A stretch of DNA of 64,000 nucleotides. It comes from Opisthocomus hoazin. Lineage: Eukaryota; Chordata; Aves; Opisthocomiformes; Opisthocomidae. Made by a program: the position numbers and the translations under genes. This document shows positions 12,201 to 23,325 of the stretch, in pieces. How positions within the stretch are numbered: position 1 is the first letter of the stretch; each line of letters begins with the position of its first letter. The DNA lies in assembly GCF_030867145.1 (NCBI RefSeq), contig NC_134416.1, forward strand, positions 98,371,183 to 98,435,182, written 5' to 3'. Under the pieces are notes generated by a model that saw only the letters and a list, made by a program, of their open reading frames with translations, searched no databases and had not been told where the DNA came from.

Positions 12201-13740
12201 ACATATCCATCTATACTGGAATACCAAATTTGGTGTGAAGACTACAAAAAATATCCTTTCTCCTTGTTCTTTAACAGAACCACTTCAACAGCTTTTTACA
12301 TTTTAAAATGATATGCAGCTACCAGGAAAAGAAGGGTGATATGGCACTGTTGGAAGCTGTGCTAATGGACAAAAAATAGCTGTAGCAAGGCTTTCGGCAG
12401 TAATAATTTCCAATGCCTTGCATGCAGTGCATTCAGTGACGGAAATACTTATGTAGCACTTCTTGCTGCTACATGGGTCTCAATTTACAGCTACTTGGAA
12501 GGGGCGGTAGGAGTTTACTGAGGAATGTTTGTGACAGTTTGACACTTCTGACAAAAGATGCCCGACACTAACATGCATGAACTTAGTTCATACTATAGCC
12601 CCACCCCAATAAACACAAGCTAATGGGGAGAGCGAGACTCCTGCATTTACAAGTTATGCATAAGACCATACATCCAGACTAGATGACAAGTTGTCACTCG
12701 TAGTAGGTTCTTCATGCACTCATTCCATGAAACAAAATTTCTGAAGAAAATAGGTTCAGTCTGTAAGACTGCTTCATTTTACAATTCCCTTGTAAAAAGG
12801 GCAACATGGAGCTGTGGTGCCTCACTAGGAGAGCATCTCTGAGCTTTGTACCTGGTACACCTTGGGGCAGAGAAGTCAAGGTCCCAGCTGCTTCTTGCTG
12901 CCTTATGCAGTACTGAAGGGATTTCTGCAATGGAGGCTGCTCCTTCTTTTGCATCACAAAGTAGCTCCCATCAGTGTGGTCTGATTTCACAAATGGGAAA
13001 ACTGACCTGGTAAGGTCAGGTATTTAAAAAGTCTAACTTTGTGTTTAATGTTGCAGAAATATTCTGAACAGATACCATCATCACAAAACAAATGATTTCT
13101 TCTCACTGTACACTGCAGAGTACTTCTCCAGGGTGTTATAAGATGCAACTATTGTGTCTGGGACTTAAATATCTTGGCAATAATAACACAGACCACATAG
13201 TTCACCTCATTAACTGCTTCCAGAGATGATGATAAGGAGCAGAAAAATATATTCCCCTTATAATGAAGGGGTTCAACACTAATTGTTTACTGTAGCATCT
13301 GAATAATTTATAGAGGCAAGAGCAGAGCACAGATTGTCTGTGTAACTTATTTCAACAAATCAGTATGAGTCGGCTGGGAAGGAAGGACATTTGACAGAGC
13401 CATAGAGTTTAGAATACCTGCACTGTATTTATAATTTAGATGTACTCATTTAGTACCCATGCTATCTATCACAACAACTTTAATTATCAGCACTTGTTTA
13501 GAAGAGTAAGAAATATTTCCTTAAAATTAGTTTTGTATACTGACGGTAAGTGCTATGGTGGGCAGTGGTGACTTTAGATGTCTGCACTTGCATGTCCACA
13601 AACTATGAACAGAACAGAGTTAGTTGATGCAACTTGTTAGTTTTTTGGCTAATTTATATGAAATTTTATAATTCCTTCATGTGCTTGTGTTATGTATTCA
13701 TGCTTGAGTGGTTTGGAAATTATCTGGAATGGTACATAAG
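9241..13740. other. Unique DNA, no gene recognised
   Basis: No recognisable exon, RNA gene or repeat. A minus-strand frame of 98 codons at 10486-10782 has no family motif and is taken as chance. A perfect 8-bp stem with an 8-nt loop lies at 12451-12474 (ATGTAGCA/TGCTACAT) inside a patch with several CpGs (about 12390-12510). A 6-bp hairpin CCCCTT/AAGGGG lies near 13255. Confidence 0.5.
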
Positions 13741-14143
13741 TGTTTGTGAGCCAGCAGCAAAGGACCATGTGGCTGCTCTATCGTTCTTCCCCCCATTGGG
13801 GTGGGAAGGAGAATGGGAAGAAAAAAAGACAAAACTCGTGGGTCGGGATAAGGGCAGTTTAGCAGAACAGTAAAGAAAGCCAACAGTAAAGAGCAATAAT
13901 AATGATAAGAATATATAAAACAAACATGGGAATACACAGCACAACTCTCTCACCGCCTGGTGCTCAGCGCTCTCCCAAGCTGCAACTCGCCTCCCCCCGG
14001 CCAGCTCTGCCACTCGGCATAGAGCATGATGGAACACGGTATCAGATACCCCGTTGGTTTGGCCAGTTTGGGTCAGCCAGCTGGGCTGATTCCCCTCCTG
14101 GGTTCCTGTGAAAACTAACCCTATCCTGGTCAAACCCAGAACA
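13741..14143 (-). mobile_element. Solo LTR, ERVL-like, copy 1
   Basis: About 400 bp matching the same long-terminal-repeat family as 52697-53078 and 55976-56369. Shared landmarks, in window orientation, are GCCAGCAGCAAAGGACCA, an AAACTCGTGGGTCGGGATAAG block, a CAGTTTAGCAGAACAGTAA block, GGTGCTCAG, GGTATCAGATACCCCG, GGTTTGGCCAGTTTGGGTCAG, and an end at CCCAGAACA. The LTR sense is inferred to be minus, because in that direction TATA-like and polyadenylation-like blocks fall in the expected order. The outer end at 13741 is eroded and no clean target-site duplication is visible. No internal viral genes flank it, so it is a solo LTR. Confidence 0.8.
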
Positions 14144-16937
14144 GTGCTTTTGTACAGAGTAATCAGTCTGAATGAAAACAGCAATTGATGATTTTTTTCT
14201 GTGAGAATCTCTCTCACCTGGACTCAAATGTAATTCAGTAGATGATTCAGGTGCTGTTCTTAATACAAATAATATTTATTGCTCCGTTCTATAGTGATTG
14301 GTAAATTCTTGTTTCAAAGATGTATATTTTTGTAACAAAAGAGAAGGTTGACCTGCTGGTTTGTTCTTATTGAAGCGTCTGGAATTCAAATCGCTTGTAT
14401 GGCCTAAATGGCAAGAACATAGTAAGTTTGAACTCTGACCTCATTCTGATAGATTATGGTGACTGTCCAGAGTGGGAGGTAGATACACTAAAAAATTGCA
14501 TAACTGCTTCTTATTTCACGTAGGTCACGATACAGAATATATCCATCATTACTAACTTATAGTACTCTTTCTTTATTTGTGTAAAGAAGTAAATGAGTAG
14601 CCATACTCTCCAAGTCTCTCCATGCACTAATACATTATAGTTTAAGGAACCTGACAAAATGCTTGTCCACTGTGAAAATGGTTGGAGAACAATTGTAAGA
14701 TTGCATGTTTGATAAAGTAAAGCAGCTGTAGTATTAACTAACAATTTTAAAAAAAAATTATAATTAGAGATCTGTAATATTTTTAATATGCCTAAAAGAC
14801 AAAAGTGAATACTACTTGAATTAATATTTTCGTTCAATCAGTTATATTTCTGAATCTGTGTCATGCAGTAGGATGCTGTAACAGTTAAGGTCATTACTTA
14901 ATGCTAAAACAAGCTTATGCTCCCTTCCTTTTCTGCGCTGAAATACATATTTATAGGTTGAAAGAAATAAACTCAGTGACTATCCACAAGATTGTACAAG
15001 TGGACTAGATTTCCACTACTTATGTTACCATTTCCTACCAACAAAATAGATGACTGAACCTGTTCTTTCCTTTTCTTGGTCAGTGAACTGCAATGGTCAA
15101 CAATCTACCTGTTATGAGAGAGAGCACTGATTTTTTTTTTTTTTTTTTGTGTTTGTTTTTGGTGGGGGGGGGAAGCCTAAGTCAAAACCTATTTTTATTT
15201 CCTGAAGAGGTGCTCATTCATTCAGAGATACATGGACTTGCAGATTTTACATGTCTTTTTAGTCAAGTCCTGTAACCAAGTGTCTAGTAGCTGAAGAACC
15301 AGCAGGAGAGACACTTTCACCATAGCAAGATCCCTCTGGAGGAGGAGAGTGGCTGTTTCAAGACGCAATTTGAGTATTCTGATATGGAACATTTAAATTG
15401 CTCAATTGAAACAACTTGCTACTAGCAGCCTACCGAACACCATTAGGTACAAGCATGTTCCTAGTGAAAATGAGGAAAGCTTCCTTGTTAAAAAACATAG
15501 CAGTAAGGGTGATCTTTCTCCACTGTCAAAAAGAGATCACAACGTGTATTTGACAGCATCCCACTACAAGAGCTTAGCAGTTTTGCATCAGATACAATAC
15601 AGAAGTGGAAAAAAGGTATAGATTTCTTGGCTTTCCAGAGATTTCTTTAAAAAAAAAAAAAATACAGACTTTTCCTCTGAAATGCCCTGGCATATTGCTG
15701 TTAAAAGGAGACTTTAAATATTGTGGTGTTTGATATTCTGTCCACTGACTGGAAGTGCCTGACTTTCACTCTCACATGTTAGAGGACCATTTGCCTTCTG
15801 CAGTTACAAGAGAAGAGATAGGTCAGGGAGCGGGTGCTTCCACTGTAGAGAGTTTAATGGTGCCCTAGACAACTTACAGTCCAAATCTATAAGATCCTGT
15901 CTACAAACGTAATGACTTGAAAATGCTTCCTAGTAGGAAATGCTTAGTTTCGTAACTTGACAAGACAAACAAGTATTTTTCTATCTCTAATTGTTGTAAA
16001 GAAAAGAGATTTCTTCAGTCTTTCTAGGTTTCCTGATTCTGAGAAGTGTATAAAGATTTTTTTTTTTTGTGTGTGTGGCTTAGTTTGTGATTGGACCTTT
16101 TAATAAATCTAATTTAGAAATTTTTCTCAGGAAAGTTGCAACTATATATATTTTTTTATTGTTATTTTTCATATGATGAATTTGATGTTTGGCCAGTACT
16201 GAAAATATAATTTTTAGGAGAGTAAAAGCCTTTTGTTAATCCACGATTTCTGGTTCATTCAACATTTTAAACAATGGCATAGTTTTTGGTAATGACTGCT
16301 GGTCAGTCAAGTAAGATCTACTTCAACTTTGAAATAAGAAGTTATGAAAATGATTGTCAAGGTAATTATGATGGAATGAATTTAGCTAGAGGTAATTATA
16401 GCATGAGATTGTCTATACAGGCAGTTATTAACTAACTACATGTGCATTTTTTCCTGAGTCTTCAAATTAATTTTCTTTAGTCTGTGTATGCCATTTCTAC
16501 AATGTAGATTATTGCTCATTAATCTTCGTGCAAAGAATCAATTACTCTGTATCATGTTGGAACACTACTTCTTTCCAGAATAGCTGTTTCATTCTTTTCT
16601 GTCTCTGACATTATTACGCTTCCAACTGTTCATTTGTTAAGCAGGTTACTTGTTGGTTGCAACCCAGAAAAGGAGATTAAGTTATGGCATGAAAAGACAC
16701 ATGATGGCAAAAGCTTGAAAGAGCCAAGTAAACACAGCTTTTTTCATTTTCATTCCAACCTTTAAGCAGCATAAGTGGGGTGTGTTACAGCAATAGTGAT
16801 ACATAGCTTTGAAGTTATGTGTTGATAATTTCAGCCTCCTAGTTTTAGGTGAGATCTAGAATGAAATTGTAAATGTTATTCTTCAAAGAATCTGCTTTGG
16901 TTTTAGCCTGTGTTCTCCCCCCACACCTCAGAACTGT
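14144..16937. other. Unique AT-rich DNA, no gene recognised
   Basis: No exon or repeat family recognised. Contains a T18 run at 15131-15148 closely followed by a G9 run at 15164-15172, an A run near 15650 and short TATATA/T-rich stretches around 16060 and 16145. Frames are short and without motifs. Confidence 0.55.
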
Positions 16938-18089
16938 ATGAAATCCTGCTTCACCAAACAGATCTCCTTTTATGATCAGGTGACCCGCATACTGGAAGAA
17001 GGTAAGGCTGTGGACTTCATCTACCTGGACTTTAGTAAGGCCTTTGACACTGTTTCCCACAGTATCCTCCTGGAGAAACTAGGTGCCCATGGTTTGGATG
17101 GGTGTACCCTTCACTGGATAAAGAACTGGCTGAATAGTCGAGCCCAGAGAGTGGCGGTGAATGGAGTTAAATCCAGCTGGTGGCCAGTCACAAGCGGTGT
17201 TCCACAGGACTCTGTTTTGGGTCCGGTCTTGTTTAAGATTTTTATCAATGATCTGGATGAGGGGACTGAGTCCTCCCTCGGTAAGTTCACAGATAACACC
17301 AAGCTGGGTGGGAGTGTCAATATACTCGAGGGTAGGAAGGTTCTACAGAGGGATCTGGACAGGCTGGATCAATTGGCCGAGGCCAACTGTATGATATTCA
17401 ACAAGGCCAAATGTGGGGTCCTGCACTTGGGTCACAATTACCCCATGCAATGCTACAGGATTTGGGAAGAGTGGCTGGAAAGCTGCCCGGTGCAAAAGGA
17501 CCTTGGGGTGCTGGTCGACAGCCAGCTGAACATGAGCCAGCAGTGTGCCCAGATGGCCAAGAAGGCCAATGGAATCCTGGCTTGTAGAAGGAATAGTGTG
17601 GCCAACAGCAGTAGAGAGGTGATCGTGCTCCTATACTCGGCACTGGTGAGGCCGCAACTCAAGTACTGTGTTCTGTTTTGGGCCCCTCACTACAAGAAAG
17701 ACATTGAGTTGCTGGAGCATGTCCAGAGAAGGGCAACGAGGCTGGTGAGGTGTCTAGAGAACAAGTCTTATGAGGAGTGACTGAGGGAGCTGGGGCTGTT
17801 TAAACTGGAGAAGAGGAGGCTGATGGGGGACCTTAATGCTCTCTACAGCTACCTGAAAGCAGGTTGTAGTGAGGCAGGTGTTGGTCTCTTCTCCCAAGTA
17901 ACTAGCAATAGGACGAGAGGCAATGGCCTCAAGTTGCATCAGGGGAGGTTTAGATTAGATATCAGGGAAACTTTCTGTACTGAAAGAGTGGCCAGGCATT
18001 GGAATAGGCTGCCCAGGGAGGTGGTTGAGTCCCCATCCCTGGAGGTGTTTAAAAAACTTGTAGATGTGGCACTGCGGGATGTAGTTTAG
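16938..18089 (+). pseudogene. CR1 ORF2 reverse transcriptase relic, one in-frame stop
   Basis: A single reading frame covers 383 codons with only one stop before its terminal TAG. Visible RT motifs: [17 protein letters not shown] (catalytic Asp block), [14 protein letters not shown] (normally [10 protein letters not shown]; Gly to Asp here), IFINDLDEG, and the active-site block FTDNTKLGG at 17286-17297 in place of FADDTKL, so both the alanine and the second Asp are lost. The C-terminal thumb and tail follow ([46 protein letters not shown]). The internal TGA at 17778-17780 lies where the family has Arg in EERLREL, so it is most simply a CpG-decay change CGA to TGA. Catalytically dead. Confidence 0.9.
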
Positions 18090-18165
18090 TAGGAATGGTG
18101 GTGTTGAGTGGATGGCTGGACTTGATGATCTTAGAGGTCTTTTCCAAGCTATAATTCTATGAAAT
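16938..18165 (+). mobile_element. CR1 LINE, 5'-truncated, ATTCTATG-tail type
   Basis: About 1.2 kb of CR1 in plus orientation. It begins inside ORF2 at [14 protein letters not shown], runs through the RT core and C-terminal domain to a TAG at 18087-18089, then a short 3' UTR with the block CTTGATGATCTTAGAGGTC, ending in ATTCTATGAAAT near 18165. 5' truncation and an intact 3' end are the normal outcome of CR1 target-primed reverse transcription. It belongs to the same broad type as the fragment at 55492-55872. Confidence 0.93.
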
Positions 18166-21100
18166 AACAGTATAGATCTATCCATCTGCTTGGCTGAACG
18201 CTTTAGTTACCTAAGTAAAACTGATTATATTTGTGATGGAATTGAATGAATCTCTAGAAATAAGCTACACTGTCATATGATATTAGAATATTCAGACTGT
18301 TTAAAAAAAATCAGAGCATTTGAAAATACGTAAATATTCATTATTCATTCTAAGGATACGTTTGTTCAGTAGGAATCAGACACTGAGATGTGGTGTAACT
18401 GAGCAGCCCAGATAGTTAGCCCCAGAGGTTAGGAAGTATTTGCCAAACCTACCTAGTCAGAAAAATATGCACTATGGTTAATCGAGAAGTCTATTACATT
18501 GAGCTGCTGCACTTATGCTTTCTTAGAAGTTTGGACTCTTGCGGAAACAAGATGTGATTTGGGAAAGGTTACATTTGAGAAAGAAACTGTCTGGGATTAA
18601 TATTTTGTCTACACTAATTGGAATTGAGTGGGACATCTGATTTATATGAAACTGTTCCAAACCTCTTGAAAGATGATTTTTTTTTTTTGAAAGCTTTCTG
18701 GTGTCAGAGGCATTTTATGATAAATATTGTTATGGACCATTGTACAGTTCCATGAAACATAGGTTAATGATGCGTCATCACTTGTAAAATCCCTTATCTG
18801 TGCAGATTTATCTTGTGCTATCTGCTAGATTTCTTACTAGCAGTGTTCTGGCCTGAGGTTTGGAACAAGACTTCACTGTGAAGCAACAACTGACTTAAAA
18901 AGACTATGTAGTATATAGCAAGAACTGTGTTTAGAGATGTGGAAAGTACTGACACCAGAGATCAAAAACAGAGTGTGTGAAGACCACCGAATCAGTTTTG
19001 TCAGAAGTTACAACTGCTTTTTTAAGTAGAGGAAGATCATTCACTTCAAAGTATCAGTAACTTTTTAAAACTTTGTAAACGTTTGAGTCGTAACTATTAC
19101 ATGGTCATGCTGTAATGATGTGACTGAATGCTGTCTTGAGTAGGAGATGGAAGTCTGGTAGTGTTACTAAAAAAGGAGTTTGATATACGGAGATCACTGA
19201 GATGTCATAAAGTAAATTTATTAAATTTATTGAGATAAGTACAATCCTACTGACATAACAAAATGGTGTTTTCTGGGGGGAGGGGAGAGGAATTTGGCAG
19301 AAGTTAATAAGTGATTTCTATTCATCACTTTCTCCTTAGACCAGCCTTCAGAAAGAAATGTTATTGTTCTATTACTTTTATTCCTACGTAATGTTATATT
19401 CAGTTTGTATTTAGGTCTTGACTCCCATTTCAAATCTTGCTGATATCTGCGAAACTTAATAAAACTACTATTAAGGGCTACATATCTTTTGCTTGAAATT
19501 CAAATTCATGAGCAATATAAGGGCCTGACTGATTTTGAAAGCAGAGGTCATCTATCTAGCAGAAAAGGTGATGTGAACTTAAACTTCATATTTCCCTCGC
19601 TATGAAGGAATGCAGAAAATTTCACACATGCAAATCTACCAATTCACAGAAATCATAAAGAAAATGCTTTATACATAGGAAAAAAAAAATCCTTCTTGGG
19701 AATTGTCTGCCCTTTGTTGAGGCTGATATCTGAGGGAACAGTGGGATGGGTGCAACGTGGCAAATTTTCTTTTTAATTGAAATTTTCCAGTTTGGCACAA
19801 CAGACCCAGAAGGTTCATTAGCTAAACCACATGCCAGACAAGTTTCCTGATAATTTGGCCATCTTTCTCGCTTACAGCCAGTCTACCAGACTGGTTTCAG
19901 CTTCTAGGGCCTTTGCCAAACAGTCATCTTTCTGTGAACCAGGATATGCCATATGATAAATAATTAAGTTTGTTTGGAAATAGGAATTTTTAAATGCAAA
20001 ATTACTTGGCAAAATAGGATTTTGAAATCTGTCCTGTTCTAATTTCAGTTGTTTCCTGAATATTGAAATTCTTAAATTACATGTAGTATGGATATGTTAT
20101 TCACTTTTACTATGAACTAGCATGCTTGTGTCAATGACTGCAGCAGTTTTTCTAAGAGAAACCATGTATCTACCTCTGTTACTTGATATCTGAAGGAGAT
20201 ATAATTCTTGGGGTAGAAAGGTAATGTGATATTTTACACATGTAGCTTGTCTTAAAGATTGCACAGGACAAAAGCACTTACTTGACATATAAAGAAATCC
20301 GACTATCTGCTTTCATTAGAATATTGTCCTTTCCTAGCTAGCATGTATAAACTAACATAAGGTTTTTCCCATTGTAAAAAGAGCTGAAAAACTTCTACAT
20401 GTTTAATTTAATAAAATTGTAGTAGCTTATTTCCAGATCATTATCAAACAAGAGTAATCTTTTTTTTCCTTTTTAATTCTTTTTGGGCACATACCAAGGA
20501 AGCCAGGCATCAGAGGTGGCAAGCTAAGGAATGTTTCTGCTCCCTTAAAGACCTTAGTCATCAAAACTGAATAAGCTGTGGCAAGTATGGGGGGGGGGGA
20601 GGTCATAAAGGAAAACAAGAGGAGTGGGACAGGAGTGGTAGTTATGTAGTAAGGCATGCCCATATCTGAGGTATTTGTAGTCTGAGGCTTTTGAGGCTTT
20701 AGAGAGCATGAACTTTATGTGAACTATGGTTTTCTTGGGTGCCCGATGGCTGAGCTTCAAGGCTTTCAAGCTGCGTGTAACTGAAAAGACAACATCACTT
20801 ACATTTTTTCATGCTGCATTTACATATTTAAGAAACCTATCAACAGACATTCCCTCAAGTCTAGAATAGCCATTACGATTGGGGTTTTAAAAACAAGTGA
20901 ACAAATACAAATTTCTGACTCTTTAAAATTATTACTTTCTGCTCTAGAAAATAAATTATGATAAAATGAATGGAAAACTAGAACATCAAGTTTTTATTAT
21001 GGTTAGCAGAGCAAGCTTTCAGTAATATTGTGAAGAGAGAATATTAAACAAATACCTGATGCTAAGCAGCCTGTATGCAGTGGATGATAGCATGAAAGTA

Positions 21101-22407
21101 TTACCTCTTCTGTCTTGCCTGGCACTTTCATTTCTGGACCGAGCAATAAATAAAAAGAAGTAACTATAAAAAGGATATCTGATGGATGTTTTCAGGAACA
21201 CATCAATAGTCTTACCTGATTATGACTTTTTTCTTAATGATATATGCTTTTTAACTTATAAACTATGGCTCATTCACATACCCCAAAACTGTTGCACGTG
21301 CTTGTTTTAAGTACATACAATAAGCAAAACCATTCTGATAGTATCAATGGGGATGTTACTTTAAAATGCAGTTCATTTGATTTGCATGTTCTTAAAGTCT
21401 TGACTGAGACTTACAGCATTGTGTACTAAGAGTACGCTACTAATCTTATTAGTAACAAGAATTTACAGGTCATCTGCCACCTGATATTCTTATGTAAACA
21501 TAACGTTGCTTAGCTTGCAGTATTCTACTGAGGTTGTTTTGCAAATTGCTGCAGATGAGGAGAGGGGGGGACACAAAGCCTGAAAACTTCAATTCTTCTA
21601 TCTCCCTGGTTTTTGCGTGTGCAGAAGTATTTAGCAACCCCCATAATATTAACTTGCCTCTGTACTGTTTCATTACTGACTTGTTTTGCTAAACTATGGT
21701 ATGTGCAATACAGAATTTGTTCAACCTTTCCAAACTCTGCGAGATCTCACAGTGGAATACTGAGGATATAAGTATTTTTATCCTTATGGAAAACAGTGGT
21801 TTAGAAATAGCTGCATCAGCTGTATCCATTTCACGCACCACTGCAGGAGCTTATTGTCAGTGGGAAACAGAACCAGACATTACCAGTTCTTAGTTTCCTT
21901 ACCTCATAAGCTCTGCAGCAAGCCACATCTTGGGGTGTTACTGAGGTCTCTAGGAAAACACAAAGAAATTGGTGTGTCATAGTTGCCATAAAGCAAAAAC
22001 GTAACTCTTTGTAGGCAGGCAGTAGCTAACACTGCAAACCTCTTCAGCTGTGTAGATAACAATCAGCCTTATAAGTAATTTCTGTTCATTTTGTTCTGAA
22101 GTAGCAAATGAGCGACAAAATTCATGCATGATGGCCGCCTTATACCCTCTACTTTTAACCAGGTGTTTACTTATTAAAATCTTGAGAGACTAGTGCTTGA
22201 GTTCAGAATGTTTTCAGAAGAGCATGGAGGAAATCTCAGGAGACAGTCTCCTTATAAGCCTCAGGCAACAACATTTCCAGGTAAAATAAACTCAGAATTG
22301 CAGTTAAACACTTGAAATGCCAGATGATTTTCTAAAGCTGTAGAAATAGCATCCATGCTGTGGTTTTCCAGAATGTCTAGAAATATCTGGTTGCTGATTT
22401 TTGGTGA

Positions 22408-22429
22408 TTTTTTTTTTTTTTTTTTTTTT
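22408..22429. repeat. Poly(T) tract, 22 T
   Basis: An uninterrupted run of 22 T, which reads as poly(A) on the minus strand. No retrocopied gene was recognised next to it, so it is listed simply as a homopolymer. Confidence 0.95.
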
Positions 22430-23303
22430 AATTTTGCAATGAAACTTAACACTGATAGGCTTTATTGTTGGAACGGGATGTTATTGTTACAGGGGGTGCA
22501 ACGATCTTAAATTTGGGAAAGTTGTCAAGGTTAATGGAAAATAAGTTCCAAATTTAATATAGGTTTATTGGCTGTAGGTCATGCTAACCTAATCAGGATG
22601 GGAGGGAGCATGTGAAGTAAAGCAAGTGCTAATAGACTGACGTGAATAACACTTCATGAGGTGTCATAAAGGATGGGAAAGAATTAATAGAAAAACTGGT
22701 AAGTACGAAGTGGATTCACTCGAGGTCACGAACACTTTTCTTGAAGGATGTAGGCATGAAGTTGATGACAGAATTTAAAGGATAACTCCTGGGATTTATT
22801 TTTTTTTTTTTCTTTGCAGGAAAAAAACAGGTGTGTAGTTATGGTATTTGTTAGTGTATAATGTGTCTCGGGGGAACTACAAGGCTGTAACAGAAGTTCA
22901 ATGGTGCTTAATAATACAAAAGGCAAGAACATGAACTTAAAAAATAATTCTTGAATTTCTGCGGTTTATTTGCATCTTGTGTCATTAAATTAAAGACAGA
23001 CCTAAATATGATAGATGAACCCAAAACAACATGTGATGCAGCTGTAGGAAGGGCAAAAGAAATTCAAGTATCAGATGAAATAGAGGTGGCGGTGTTGACA
23101 CAACATAAGTTATGAAACCTTCTTGTCTGTGATGTGGCTGTCTGAGCTGTAATAAGAACAGTGATCGCTGTGAACAGTAACATAGACTGAAAGAACTCAT
23201 CTCCTAAGAAAAACAAAGAGTGGCAGGGTCAGCTAAAGCCAGTGCTGAAAAGGGGTGATAAGTCTGCTCTCAAATGAGAATCCTCAGAAAACTGGAGTAA
23301 CTT

Positions 23304-23325
23304 GGGGGGGGGGGGGGGGGGGGGG
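23304..23325. repeat. Poly(G) tract, 22 G
   Basis: An uninterrupted run of 22 G flanked by AT-rich sequence (CTT before, AGAGT after). Runs of this length are rare and can fold into G-quadruplex; they are also prone to sequencing length error. Confidence 0.95.

Noticed and set aside
12712..13020. Possible MIR-like SINE (phrase AATGGGAAAACTGA)
   Set aside because: Only a short phrase resembles MIR; the rest does not align by eye.
20554..20773. Minus-strand frame preceded by a good acceptor (TGTCTTTTCAG)
   Set aside because: Two frames are partly open, neither has a recognisable motif, and there is no clear donor; it fits chance in AT-rich DNA.
21019..21201. Minus-strand segment with acceptor-like and donor-like sites
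   Set aside because: Short, no family match, no matching phase with other candidates.
22408..22429. Poly(A) on the minus strand as the tail of a processed pseudogene
   Set aside because: No recognisable coding sequence lies upstream of it on the minus strand.
22985..23230. Minus-strand frame with a hydrophobic start resembling a signal peptide
   Set aside because: The hydrophobic stretch is what T-rich DNA gives in this frame; no downstream exon in compatible phase.
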